Below are positions 39,960-53,110 of a stretch of DNA of 64,000 nucleotides, piece after piece. The DNA lies in assembly GCA_003255065.1 (NCBI GenBank), contig QAOA01002392.1, positions 1 to 64,000 on the forward strand, given 5' to 3'. A model generated the notes under the pieces. It was not told the DNA's origin. It did no database searches and worked only from the letters and a program-made list of their open reading frames with translations. Position numbers and translations under genes: made by a program. This stretch comes from Cercis canadensis (Eukaryota > Streptophyta > Magnoliopsida > Fabales > Fabaceae). Numbering within the stretch: the stretch's first letter is position 1; every line of letters starts with the position of its first letter.

Positions 39960-40645
39960 GGTCCCGGTCCAGATATAATGACTCTCTAGGAAACTGTCTC
40001 TTCCCAGATTCAGTGATCTACAAGAAGAATATCTGAGTCAGAAACAGGGATGAACTGAAACAGGGTCCCAGTCCAGATATAATGAGTTACCAGAAAACTG
40101 TCCTGTCCTTGATTCAGTGATCTACACGAAAAATATTTGAGTCAGAAAGGAGGATGAACCGAAACAGGGTCCCGGAACAGATATAGTGACTCACTAGGAA
40201 ACTGTCTCGTTCCAGATTCCGTGATCTACAAGAAGAATATATGAGTCAGAAATAGCGATGAACCGAAACAGGGTCCCGGTCCAAATATAGTGACTTACCA
40301 GGAAACTGCCCCGTCCCTGATTCAGTGATCTACAAGAAAAATATTTGAGTCAGATACAGGGATGAACCGTAACAGGGTCTCGGTCCAGATATAGTGACTC
40401 TCTAGGAAACTCCCTTGTCCCAGATTCAGTGATCTACAAGAAAAATATCTGCAACAGATACAAGGATGAACCGTAACAGGGTCCCGCTCCAGATATAGTG
40501 ACTCTCCAGGAAACTGTCACGTCCCAGATTCAGTGATCTACCAGAAAAATATATGAGTCAGAAACAGGGATGAACCAAAACAGGGTCCCGGTCCAGATAT
40601 AGTGACTTACCAGGAAACTGTCCCGTCCCTGATTCAGTAATCTAC
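39960..40645. repeat. Segmental duplication, first arm (28-monomer offset)
   Basis: This stretch matches about 42870-43556 with an offset of 2,911 bp, one less than 28 x 104. Shared rare variants include ATAATGACTCTC, GAAAGGNGGATG, CGTTCCAGATTCCGTG (40215 against 43126), AAATAGCGATG, GTCACGTCCC and CTACCAGAAAAATATATG. End points are approximate. Confidence 0.8.
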
Positions 40646-42869
40646 ACGAAAAATATCTGTGTCAGAAACAGGGATGAACCGAAACAGGGTCTCGGTCCAG
40701 ATATACTGACTCTCCAGGAAACTGTCTCTTCCCAGATTCAGGGATCTACAAGAAGAATATCTTAGTCAGAAATAGGGATGAACCGAAACAGGGTCCCGGT
40801 CAAGATATAGTGACTCTCCAGGAAACTGTCTCGTCCCAGATTCAGTGATATAAAAGAAAAATATCTGTGTCAGAAACAGGGATGAACCGAAACAAGGTCC
40901 CGAAACAGATATAGTGACTCTCCAGGAAACTGTCTCGTCCTAGTTCAGTGATCTACAAGAAAAATATCTGAGTCAGAAACAGGGATGAACCGAAATAGGG
41001 TCCCGGTGTAGATAATGTGACTCTCCAGGAAACTGTCTCGTCCCAGATTCAGTGATCTACAAGAAAAATGTTTGAGTCATAAACAGGGATGAACCGAAAC
41101 AGGGTCCCGGTCCAGATATAGTGACTCTCCAGGAAACTGTCTCGTCCCAGATTCAGTGATATGCAAGAAAAATATATGTGTCAGAAACAGGGATGAACCG
41201 AAACAAGGTCCCGGAACAGATATAGTGACTCACCAGGAAACTGTCTCGTCCCTTATTAAGTGATCTGCAAAAAAAATATCTGAGTCAGAAACAAGGATGA
41301 ACCGAAACAGGGTCCCGGTCCAGATATAGTGACTTACCAGGAAACTGTCCCGTCCCTGATTCAGTGATCTACATAAAAAATATCAGAGTTAGAAACAGGG
41401 ATGAACCGAAACAGGGTCCCGGTCCTGATATAGTGAGTTACCAGAAAACTGTCCCGTCCCTGATTCAGTAATCTACAAGAAAAATATCTGAGTGAGAAAC
41501 AGGGATGAACCGAAACAGGGTCCCGGTCCAGATATAGTGACTCTCCAGGAAACTGTCTCGTCCCCGATTCAGTGATATACAAGAAAAATATCTGTGTAAG
41601 AAACAGGGATGAACCGAAACAAGGTCCCGGAACAGATATAGTGACTCTCCAGGAAATTGCCTCGTCCCAGATTAAGTGATCTACAAGAAAAATATCTGAG
41701 TCAGAAACAGGGATGAACCGAAACAGGGTCCCGGTCCAGATATAGTGACTCTCCAGGAAACTGTCTCGTCCCAAATTCAGTGATATACAAGAAAAATATC
41801 TGTGTCAGAAACAGGGATGAACCGGAACAAGGTCCCGGAACAGATATGGTGACTCTCCAGGAAACTGTCTCGTCCCAGATTCAGTGATCTACAAGAAAAA
41901 TATCTGAGTCAGAAACAGGGATGAACCAAAACTGGGTCCTGGTCGAAATATAGTGACTTACCAGGAAACTACCTAGTCACTGATTCAGTGATCTACATGA
42001 AAAATATCTGAGTCAGAAACAGGGATGAACCGGAACAGGGTCCCGCAACAGATATAGTGACTTACAGGGAAACTGTCTCGTCCCTGATTCAGTGATCTAC
42101 ACGAAAAATATCTGAGTCAGAAACAGGGATGAACCGAAACAGGGTCCCGGTCCAGATATAGTGACTCTCCAGGAAACTGTCTCGTCCCAAATTCAGTGAT
42201 ATACAAGAAAAATATCTGTGTCAGAAACAGGGATGAACCGAAACAAGGTCCCGGAACAGATATAGTGACTCACCAGGAAACTGTCTCGTCCCTTAATAAG
42301 TGATCTGCAAGAAAAGTATCTGAGTCAGAAACAGGAATGAACCGAAACAGGGTTCCGGTCTAGATATAGTGACTTACCAGGAAACTGTCCCGTCCCTGAT
42401 TCAGTGATCTACACGAAAAATATCTGAGTCAGATACAGGGAGGAATCGTAACAGGGTCCCGGTCCAGATATAGTGACTCTCTAGGAAACTGTCTCGTCCC
42501 AGATTCAGTGATCTACAAGAAAAATATCTGAATCAGATACAGGGATGAACCGTAACAGGGTCCCGGTCCAGATATAGTGACTCTCCAGGAAACTGTCTCG
42601 TCCCAGATTCAGTGATCTACAAGAAAAATATCTGAGTCAGAAACAGGGATGAACCGAAACAGGGTCCCGGTCCAGATATAGTGACTCTCCAGGAAACTGT
42701 CTCGTCCCAGATTCAGTGATATACAAGAAAAATATCTGAGTCATAAACAGGGATGAACCGAAACAGGGTCCCGGTCCAGATATAGTGACTTACCAGGAAA
42801 CTGTCCCGTCCCTGATTCAGTAATCTACACGAAAAATATCTGAGTCAGAAACAGGGATGAACCGAAACA

Positions 42870-43556
42870 GGGTCCCGGTGCAGGTATAATGACTCTCTAG
42901 GAAACTGTCTCTTCCCAGATTCAGTGATCTACAAGAGGAATATCTGAGTCAGAAACAGGGATGAACCGAAACAGGGTCCCAGTCCAGATATAATGAGTTA
43001 CCAGAAAACTGTCCTGTCCCTGATTCAGTGATCTACACGAAAAATATGTGAGTCAGAAAGGTGGATGAACCGAAACAGGGTCCCGGAACAGATATAGTGA
43101 CTCACTAGGAAACTGTCTCGTTCCAGATTCCGTGATTTACAAGAAAAATATATGAGTCAGAAATAGCGATGAACCGAAACAGGGTCCCGGTCCAAATATA
43201 GTGACTTACCAGGAAACTGCCCTGTCCCAGATTCAGTGATCTACAAGAAAAATATCTGAGTCAGATACAGGGATGAACCGTAACAAGGTCTCGGTCCAGA
43301 TATAGTGACTCTCCAGGAAACTGCCTCGTCCCAGATTCAGTGATCTACAAGAAAAATATCTGCATCAGATACAAGGATGAACCGTAACAGGGTCCCGCTC
43401 CAGATATAGTGACTCTCCAGGAAACTGTCACGTCCCAGATTCAGTGATCTACCAGAAAAATATATGAGTCAGAAACAGGGATGAACCAAAACAGGGTCCC
43501 GGTCCAGATATAGTGACTTACCAGGAAACTGTCCCGTCCCTGATTCATTAATCTAC
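42870..43556. repeat. Segmental duplication, second arm (28-monomer offset)
   Basis: Partner of 39960-40645. A related link, ATGCAAGAAAAATATATG at 41161 and 43968 (offset 2,807 bp, one less than 27 x 104), shows that the similarity goes on to the right with one monomer fewer. Confidence 0.8.
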
Positions 43557-43879
43557 ACGAAAAATATCTGTGTCAGAAACAGGGATGAACCGAAACAGGG
43601 TTCCGGTCTAGATATAGTGACTTACCAGGAAACTGTCCCGTCCCTGATTCAGTGATCTACACGAAAAATATCTGAGTCAGATACAGGGATGAACCGAAAC
43701 AGGGTCCCGGTCCAGATATAGTGACTCTTTAGGAAACTGTCTCGTCCCAGATTCAGTGATCTACAAGAAAAATATCTGAATCAGATACAGGGATGAACCG
43801 TAACAGGGTCCCGCCCCAGATATAATGACTCTCCAGGACACTGTCTCGTCCCAGTTCAGTGATCTACAAGAAAAATGTT

Positions 43880-44760
43880 TAAGTCATAAAAAGGAATGAA
43901 CCGAAACAGGGTCCCGGTCCAGATATAGTGACTCTCCAGGAAACTGTCTCGTCCCAGATTTAGTGATATGCAAGAAAAATGTATGTGTCAGAAACAGGGA
44001 TGAACCGAAACAAGGTTCCGGAACAAATATAGTGACTCACCAGGAAACTGTCTCGTCCCTTATTAAGTGATCTGCAAAAAAAATATCTGAGTCAGAAACA
44101 AGGATGAACCAAAACAGGGTCCCGGTCCAGATATAGTGACTCTCCAGGAAACTGTCTCTTCCCAGATTCAGTGATCTACGAGAAAAGTATCTGAGTCAGA
44201 AACAGGGATGAACCGAAACAGGGTTCCGGTCTAGATATAGTGACTTACCAGGAAACTATCCCGTCCCTGATTCAGTGATCTACACGAAAAATATCTGAGT
44301 CAGATACAGGGATGAATCGTAACAGGGTCCCGGTCCAGATATAGTGACTCTCCAGGAAACTGTCTCGTCCCAGATTCAGTGATCTACAAGAAAAATATCT
44401 GAATCAGATACAGGGATGAACCGTAACAGGGTCCCGCCCCAGATATAGTGACTCTCCAGGACACTGTCTCGTCCTAGATTCAGTGATCTACAAGAAAAAT
44501 GTTTGAGTCATAAACAGGTATGAACCGAAACAGGGTCCCGGTCCAGATATAGTGACTCTCCAGGAAACTGTCTCGTCCCAGATTCAGTGATACGCAAGAA
44601 AAATATATGTGTCAGAAACAGGGATGAACCGAAACAAGGTCCCGGAACAGATATAGTGACTCACCAGGAAACTGTCTCGTCCCTTATTAAGTGATCTGCA
44701 AAAAAAATATCTGAGTCAGAAACAAGGATGAACCGAAACAGGGTCCAGGTCCAGATATAG
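43880..44760. repeat. Six-monomer local duplication
   Basis: The rare CAAGAAAAATNTATGTG variant recurs at 43968 and 44592, and the family C monomer at 44057 and 44681. Both pairs are exactly 624 bp (6 x 104) apart, with the intervening family order preserved. Confidence 0.75.
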
Positions 44761-47700
44761 TGACTCTCCAGGAAACTGTCTCTTCCCAGATTCAGTGATC
44801 TACAACAAGAATATCTGAGTCGGAAACAGGGTCCCGGTCCAGATATAGTGACTCTCCAGGAAACTGTCTCGTCCCAGATTCAGTGATATACAAGAAAAAT
44901 ATCTGTGTCAGAAACAGGGCAGAACCGAAACAAGGTCCCCGAACAGATATAGTGACTCACCAGGAAACTGTCTCGTCCCAGATTCAGTGATCTACAAGAA
45001 AAATATCTGAGTCAGAAACAGCGATGAACCGAAACAGGGTCCTGGTCCAGATATAGTGACTTACCAGGAAACTGTCCCGTCCCTGATTCAGTAATCTACA
45101 CGAAAAATATCTGAGTCAGAAACAGGGATGAACCGAAACGGGGTCCCGGAACAGATATAGTGACTTACCCGGAAACTGTCCCGTCCCTGATTCAGTGATC
45201 TACGCAAAAAATATCTGAGTCAGAAACAGGGATGAACCGAAACAGGGTCCCGGTCCAGATATAGTGAGTTACCAGAAAACTGTCCCGTCCCTGATTCAGT
45301 AATCTACACGAAAAATATCTGAGTGAGAAACAGGGTCCCGGTCCAGATATAGTGACTCTCCAGGAAACTGTCTCGTCCCCGATTTAGTGATATACAAGAA
45401 AAATATCTGTGTCAGAAACAGGGTTGAACCGAAACAAGGTCCCGGAACGGATATAGTGACTCTCCAGGAAATTGTCTCGTCCCAGATTCAGTGATCTACA
45501 AGAAAAATATCTGAGTCAGAAACAGGGATGAACCGAAACAGGGTCCCGGTCCAGATATAGTGACTCTCCAGGAAACTGTCTCGTCCCAGATTCAGTGATA
45601 TACAACAAAAATATCTGTGTCAGAAAAAGGGATGAACCGAAACAAGGTCCCGGAACAGATATAGTGACTCTCCAGGAAACTGTCTCGTCCCAGATTCAGT
45701 GATCTACAAGAAAAATATCTGAGTCAGAAACAGGGATGAACCAAAACTGGGTCCCGGTCGAAATATAGTGACTTACCAGGAAACTACCTAGTCACTGAAT
45801 CAGTGATCTACATGAAAAATATCTGAGTCAGAAACAGGGATGAACCGGAACAGGGTCCCGCAACAGATATAGTGACTTACAGGGAAACTGTCTCGTCCCT
45901 GATTCAGTGATCTACACGAAAAATATCTGAGTCAGAAACAGGGATGAACCGAAACAGGGTCCCGGTCCAGATATAGTGACTCTCCAGGAAACTGTCTCTT
46001 CCCAGATTCAGTGATCTACAAGAAAAGTATCTGAGTCAGAAACAGGGATGAACCGAAACAGGGTTCCGGTCTAGATATAGTGACTTACCAGGAAACTGTC
46101 CGGTCCCTGATTCAGTGATCTACACGAAAAATATCTGAGTCAGATACAGGGATGAATCGTAACAGGGTCCCGGTCCAGATACAGTGACTCTCTAGGAAAC
46201 TGTCTCGTCCCAGATTCAGTGATCTACAAGAAAAATATCTGAATCAGATACAGGGATGAACCGTAACAGGGTCCCGCCCCAGATATAGTGACTCTCCAGG
46301 ACACTGTCTCGTCCTAGATTCAGTTATCTACAAGAAAAATGTTTGAGTCATAAACAGGGATGAACCGAAACAGGGTCCCGGTCCAGATATAGTGACTCTC
46401 CAGGAAACTACCTCGTGCCAGATTTAGTGATATGCAAGAAAAATATATGTGTCAGAAACAGGGATGAACCGAAACAAGGTCCCGGAACAGATATAGTGAC
46501 TCACCAGGAAACTGTCTCGTCCCTTATTAAGTGATCTGCAAAAAAAAAATCTGAGTCAGAAACAAGGATGAACCGAAACAGGGTCCCGGTCCAGATATAG
46601 TGACTTACCAGGAAACTGTCCCGTCCCTAATTCAGTGATCTACATAAAAAATATCTGAGTTAGAAACAGGGATGAACCGAAACAGGGTCCCGGAACAGAT
46701 ATAGTGACTTACCCGGAAACTGTCCCGTCCCTGATTCAGTGATCTACGCGAAAAATATTTGAGTCAGAAACAGGGATGAACCGAAACAGGGTCCCGGTCC
46801 AGATATAGTGAGTTACCAGAAAACTGTCCCCTCCCTGATTCAGTAATCTACACGAAAAATATCTGAGTGAGAAACAGGGATGAACCGAAACAGGGTCCCG
46901 GTCCAGATATAGTGACTCTCCAGGAAACTGTCTCGTCCCCGATTCAGTGATATACAAGAAAAATATCTGTGTCAGAAACAGGGATGAACCGAAACAAGGT
47001 CCCGGAACAGATATAGTGACTCTCCAGGAAACTGTCTCGTCCCAGATTCAGTGATCTACAAGAAAAATATCTGAGTCAGAAACAGGGATGAACCGAAACA
47101 GGGTCCCGGTCCAGATATAGTGACTTACCAGGAAACTGTCCCGTCCCTGATTCAGTAATCTACACGAAAAATATCTGAGTCAGAAACACGGATGAACCGA
47201 AACAGGGTCCAGGTCCAGATATATTGACTCTCCAGGAAACTGTCTCTTCCCAGATTCAGTGATCTACAACAAGAATATCTGAGTCAGAAACAGGGATGAA
47301 CCGAAACAGGTTCCCGGTCCAGATATAGTGACTCTCCAGGAAACTGTCTCGTCCCAGATTCAGTGATATACAAGAAAAATATCTGTGTCAGAAACAGGGC
47401 TGAACCGAAACAAGGTCCCCGAACAGATATTGACTCACCAGGAAACTGTCTCGTCCCAGATTCAGTGATCTACAAGAAAAATATCTGAGTCAGAAACAGC
47501 GATGAACCGAAACAGGGTCCCGGTCCAGATCTAGTGACTTACTAGGAAACTGTCCCGTCCCTGATTCAGTGATCTACACGAAAAATATCTGAGTCATAAA
47601 CAGGGAGGAACCGAAACAGGGTCCCGGTCCAGATATAAAGGAAACTGTCTCTTCCCAGATTCAGTGATCTATAAGAAGAATATCAGAAACAGGGATGAAC

Positions 47701-50059
47701 CGAAACTGGGTCCGGTCCAGATATAGTGACTCTCCAGGAAAATGTCTCGTCCCAGAATCAGTGGTATACAAGAAAAATATCTGTGTCAGAAACAGGGATA
47801 AACCGAAACAAGGTCCCGGAACAGATATAGTGACTCACCAGGAAACTGTCTTGTCCCTTATTAAGTGATCTGCAAGAAAAATATCTGAGTCAAAAACAAG
47901 GATGGACCGAAACAGGGTCCCGGTCCAGATATAGTGACTATCCAGGAAATTGTCCCGTCCCTGATTCAGTAATCTACACGAAAAATATCTGAGTCAGAAA
48001 CAGGGATGAACCGAAACAGGGTCCCGGTCCAGATATAGTGACTCTCCAGGAAACTGCCTCGTCCCAGATTCAGTGATCTACAAGAAAAATATCTGAGTCA
48101 GAAACAGGGATGAACCGAAATAGGGTCCTGGTCCAGATATAATGACTCTCTAGGAAACTGTGTCGTCCCAGATTCAGTGATCTACTGGAAAAATATCTGA
48201 ATCAGATACAGGGATGAACCGTAACAGGGTCCCGCTCCAAATATAGTGACCCTCCAGGAAACTGTCTCGTCCCAGATTCAGTGATCTACATGAAAAATAT
48301 CTGAGTCAGAAACAGGTATGAACTGAAACAGGGTCCCGGTCCAGATATAGTGACTCTCTAGGAAACTGTCTCGTCCCAGACTCAGTGATCTACAAGAAAA
48401 ATATTTGAGTCATAATCAGGGATCAACCAAAACAGGGTCCCGGTCCAGATATAGTGACTTACCAGGAAACTGTCCCGTCCCTGATTCAGTAATCTACACG
48501 AAAAATATCTGAGTCAGAAACAGGGATGAACCGAAACTGGGTCCCGGTTCAGATATAGTGACTCTCCAGGAAACTGTCTCTTCCCAGATTCAGTGGTCTA
48601 TAAGAAGAATATCTGAGTCAGAAACAGGGATGAACCGAAACAGGGTCCCGGTCCATATATAGTGACTCTCCAGGAAACTGTCTAGTCCCAGATTCAGTGG
48701 TATACAAGAAAAATATCTGTGTCAGAAACAGGGATAAACCGAAACAAGGTCCCGGAACAGATATAGTGACTCACCAGGAAACTGTCTTGTCCCTTATTAA
48801 GTGATCTGCAAGAAAAATATCTGAGTCAAAAACAAGGATGAACCGAAACAGGGTCCCGGTCCAGATATAGTGACTATCCAGGAAACTGTCCCGTCCCTGA
48901 TTCAGTAATCTACACGAAAAATATCTGAGTCAGAAACAGGGATGAACCGAAACAGGGTCCCGGTCCAGATATAGTGACTCTCCAGGAAACTGTCTCGTCC
49001 CAGATTCAGTGATATACAAGAAAAATATCTGAGTCAGAAAGATGGATGAACCGAAACAGGGTCCCGGAACAGATATAGTGACTCATCAGGAAACTGTCTC
49101 GTCCCAGATTCTAAGATTTACAAGAAAAATATATGAGTCAAAAACAGGGATGAACCGAAACAAGGTCCCGGAACAGATATAGTGTCTTACCAGGAAACTG
49201 TCCCATCCCCTATTCAGTGATCTACACGAAAAATATCTGAGTCAGAAACAGGGATGAACCGAAACAGGGTCCCGGTCCAGATATAGTGACTCTCCAGGAA
49301 ACTGTCTCGTCCCAGATTCAGTGATCTACAAGAAAAATATCTGAGTCAGAAACAGGGATGAACCGAAACAGGGTCCCGGTCCAGATATAGTGACTCTCCA
49401 GGAAACTGTCTCGTCCCAGATTCAGGGATATACAAGAAAAATATCTGTGTCAGAAACAGGGATGAACCGAAACAAGGTCCCAGAACAGATATAGTGACTC
49501 ACCAGGAAACTGTCTTGTCCCTTATTAAGTGATCTGCAAGAAAAATGTCTGAATCAAAAACAAGGATGAACCGAAACAGGGTCCCGGTCCAGATATAGTG
49601 ACTATCCAGGAAACTGTCCCGTCCCTGATTAAGTAATCTACACAAAAAATATCTGTGTCAGAAACAGGAATGAACCGAAACAGGGTCCCGGTCCAGATAT
49701 AGTGACTCTCCAGGAAACTGTCTCGTCCCAGATTCAGTGATATACAAGAAAAATATCTGAGTCAGAAACAGGGATGAACCGAAACAGGGTCCCGGTCCAG
49801 ATATAGTGACTCTCCAGGAAACTGTCTCGTCCCAGATTCAGTGATCTACAAGAAAAATATCTGAGTCAGAAAAAGGGATGAACCGAAACAGGGTCCCGGT
49901 CCAGATATAGTGACTCTCCAATAAACGTTCTCGTCCCAGATTCAGTGATCTACAAGAAAAATATCTGAGTCATAAACAGTGATGAACCGAAACACGGTCC
50001 CAGTCCATATATAGTGACTTTCAAGGAAACTGTCTCGTCCCTGATTCAGTAATCTACAC

Positions 50060-50517
50060 GAAAAATATCTGAGTCAGAAACAGGGATGAACCGAAACAGG
50101 GTCCCGGTCCAGATATAGTGACTCTCCAGGAAACTGTCTCGTCCCAGATTCAGTGATCTACAAGAAAAATATCTGAGTCAGAAACAGGGATGAACCGAAA
50201 CAGGGTCCCGGTCCAGATATAGTGACTCTCCAGGAAACTGTCTCGTCCCAGATTCAGTGATCTACAAGAAAAATATCTGAGTCAGAAACAGGGATGAACC
50301 GAAACAGGGTCCCGGTCCAGATATAGTGACTCTCCAGGAAACTGTCTCGTCCCAGATTCAGTGATCTACAAGAAAAATATCTGAGTCAGAAACAGGGATG
50401 AACCGAAACAGGGTCCCGGTCCAGATATAGTGACTCTCCAGGAAACTGTCTCGTCCCAGATTCAGTGATCTACAAGAAAAATATCTGAGTCAGAAACAGG
50501 GATGAACCGAAACAGGG
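50060..50517. repeat. Second homogeneous block, ~4.4 identical monomers
   Basis: Same monomer sequence as the block at 35241-37622, also starting directly after a CTACAC family-A monomer, but only 458 bp long. It ends where CAGGGTCCC becomes CAGGGACCC. Confidence 0.9.
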
Positions 50518-51341
50518 ACCCGTTCCAGATATAGTGACTCTCCAGGAAACTGTCTCGTCCCAGATTCAGTGATCTACAAGAAAAATATTTGAGTCATAAA
50601 CAGGGATCAACCAAACAGGGTCCCGGTCCAGATATAGTGACTTACCAGGAAACTGTCCCGTCCCTGATTCAGTAATCTCCACGAAAAATATCAGAGTCAG
50701 AAACAGGGATGAACCGAAACTGGGTCCCGGTTCAGATATAGTGACTCTCCAGGAAACTGTCTCTTCCCAGATTCAGTGATCTACAAGAAAAATATCTGAG
50801 TCAGAAACAGGGATGAACCGAAACAGGGTCCCGGTCCAGATATAGTGACTCTCCAGGAAACTGTCTCGTCCCAGATTCAGTGGTATACAAGAAAAATATC
50901 TGTGTCAGAAATAGGGATAAACCGAAACAAGGTCCCGGAACAGATATAGTGACTCATCAGGAAACTGTCTTGTCCCTTATTAAGTGATCTGCAAGAAAAA
51001 TATCTGATTCAAAAACAAGGATGAACCGAAACAGGGTCCCGGTCCAGATATAGTGACTATCCAGGAAACTGTCCCGTCCCTGATTCAGTAATCTACACGA
51101 AAAATATCTGAGTCAGAAATAGGGATGAACCGAAACAGGGTCCTGGTCCAGATATAGTGACTTACCAGGAAACTGTCCCGTCCCTGATTCAGTATTCTAC
51201 ACGAAAAATATCTGAGTCAGAAACAGGGATGAACCGAAACAGGGTCCCGGGCCAGATATATTGACTCTCTAGGAAACTGTCTCGTCCCAGATTCAGTGAT
51301 CTACAAGAAAAATATCTGAGTCAGAAACAGGGATGAACCGA
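50511..51341. repeat. Eight-monomer higher-order repeat, copy 1
   Basis: This 831-bp unit is followed by a related copy. Rare linked variants recur at the same offset: CAGGGACCCGTTCC (50511 and 51342), TAATCTCCACG (50671 and 51502), the CTGGGTCCCGGTTC monomer, and CTCATCAGG next to the family C monomer (50974 and 51805). 831 is one less than 8 x 104. Confidence 0.85.
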
Positions 51342-52080
51342 AACAGGGACCCGTTCCAAATATAGTGACTCTCCAGGAAACTGTCTCGTCCCAGATTCAG
51401 TGATCTACAAGAAAAATATTTGAGTCATAAACAGGGATCAACAAAACAGGGACCCGGTCCAGATATAGTGACTTACCAGGAAACTGTCCCGTCCCTGATT
51501 CAGTAATCTCCACGAAAAATATCTGAGTCAGAAACAGGGATGAACCGAAACTGGGTCCCGGTTCAGATATAGTGACTCTCCAGGAAACTGTCTCTTCCCA
51601 GAATCAGTGATCTATAAGAAGAATATCTGAGTCAGAAACAAGGATGAACCGAAACAGGGTCCCGGTCCAGATATAGTGACTCTCCAGGAAACTGTCTCGT
51701 CCCAGATTCAGTGGTATACAAGAAAAATATCTGTGTCAGAAATAGGGATAAACCGAAACAAGGTCCCGGAACAGATATAGTGACTCATCAGGAAACTGTC
51801 TTGTCCCTTATTAAGTGATCTGCAAGAAAAATATCTGATTCAAAAACAAGGATGAACCGAAACAGGGTCCCGGTCCAGATATAGTGACTTACCAGGAAAC
51901 TGTCCCGTCCCTGATTCAGTATTCTACATGAAAAATATCTGAGTCAGAAACAGGGATGAACCGAAACAGGGTCCCGGTCCAGATATATTGACTCTCTAGG
52001 AAACTGTCTCGTCCCAGATTCAGTGATATACAAGAAAAGTATCTGAGTCAGAAACAGGGATGAACCGAAACAGGGTCCCG
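51342..52080. repeat. Eight-monomer higher-order repeat, copy 2 (partial)
   Basis: Second copy of the 831-bp unit. The match weakens after about 52 kb, where a family-A monomer with CAGTATTCTAC takes over; a similar monomer at about 51190 shows this part is shared as well. Right end approximate. Confidence 0.75.
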
Positions 52081-53110
52081 GTCCAGATGTAGTGACTTAC
52101 TAGGAAACTGTCCCGTCCCTGATTCAGTGATCTACACGAAAAATATCTAAGTCAGAAACAGAGATGAACCGAAACAGGGTCCTGGAACAGATATAGTGAC
52201 TCACCAGGAAACTGTCTCGTCCCAGATTCAGTGATCTACAAGAAAAATATTTGAGTCAGAAACAGCGATGAACCGAAACAGGGTCCCGGTCCAGATATAG
52301 TGACTTACCAGGAAACTGTCCCGTCCCTGATTTATTAATCTACAGGAAAAATATCTGAGTCAGAAACAGGGATGAACCGAAATAGGGTCCTGGTCCAGAT
52401 ATAGTGACTCTCTAGGAAACTGTCTCGTCCCAGTTTCTGTGATCTACAAGAAAAATATCTGAATCAGATACAGGGATGAACCGTAACAGTGTCCCGCTCC
52501 CAATATAGTGACCCTCCAGGAAACTGTCTCGTCCCAGATTCAGTGATCTACATGAAAAATATCTGAGTCAGAAACAGGTATGAATCGAAACAGGGTCCCG
52601 GTCCAGATATAGTGACTCACCAGGAAATGGTCTCGTCCCTGATTCAGTGATCGACACGAAAGATATCTGAGTCAGAAATAGGGATGAACTGGAACAAGGT
52701 CCCGCAACAGATATAGTGACTTACAGGGAAACTGTCCCGTCCCTGATTCAGTGATCTACACGAAAAATATCTGAGTCAGAAAGATGGATGAACCGAAATA
52801 GGGTCCCGGTCCAGATATAGCGACTCTCCAGGAAACTGTCTCGTCCCAGATTCAGTAATATACAAGAAAAATATCTGTGTCAGAAACAGGGATGAACCGA
52901 AACAAGGTACCAGAACAGATATGGTGACTCACCAGGAAACTGTCTCGTCCCTTATTCAGTGATCTGCAAGAAAAATATCTGAGTCAGAAACATGGATGAA
53001 CCGAAACAGGGTCCCGGTCCAGATATAGTGACTCTCTAGGAAACTGTCTCGTCCCAGATTCAGTGACCTACAAGAAAATTATCTGAGTCAGAAACAGGGA
53101 TGAACCGAAA
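52070..53110. repeat. Ten-monomer higher-order repeat, copy 1
   Basis: A 1,040-bp unit (10 x 104). The rare TTTATTAATCTACAGG monomer occurs at 52331 and 53371, and the neighbouring GAAACAGAGATG with GGTCCTGGAAC monomer and the GAAATAGGGTCCTGG monomer recur at the same offset. Confidence 0.8.

Noticed and set aside
41361-41774. 137-codon minus-strand open frame as a real gene
   Set aside because: It is made wholly of satellite monomers read through three frames in turn. Similar shorter frames at 29823-30047, 39387-39608, 46736-46957 and 59535-59717 have the same cause.
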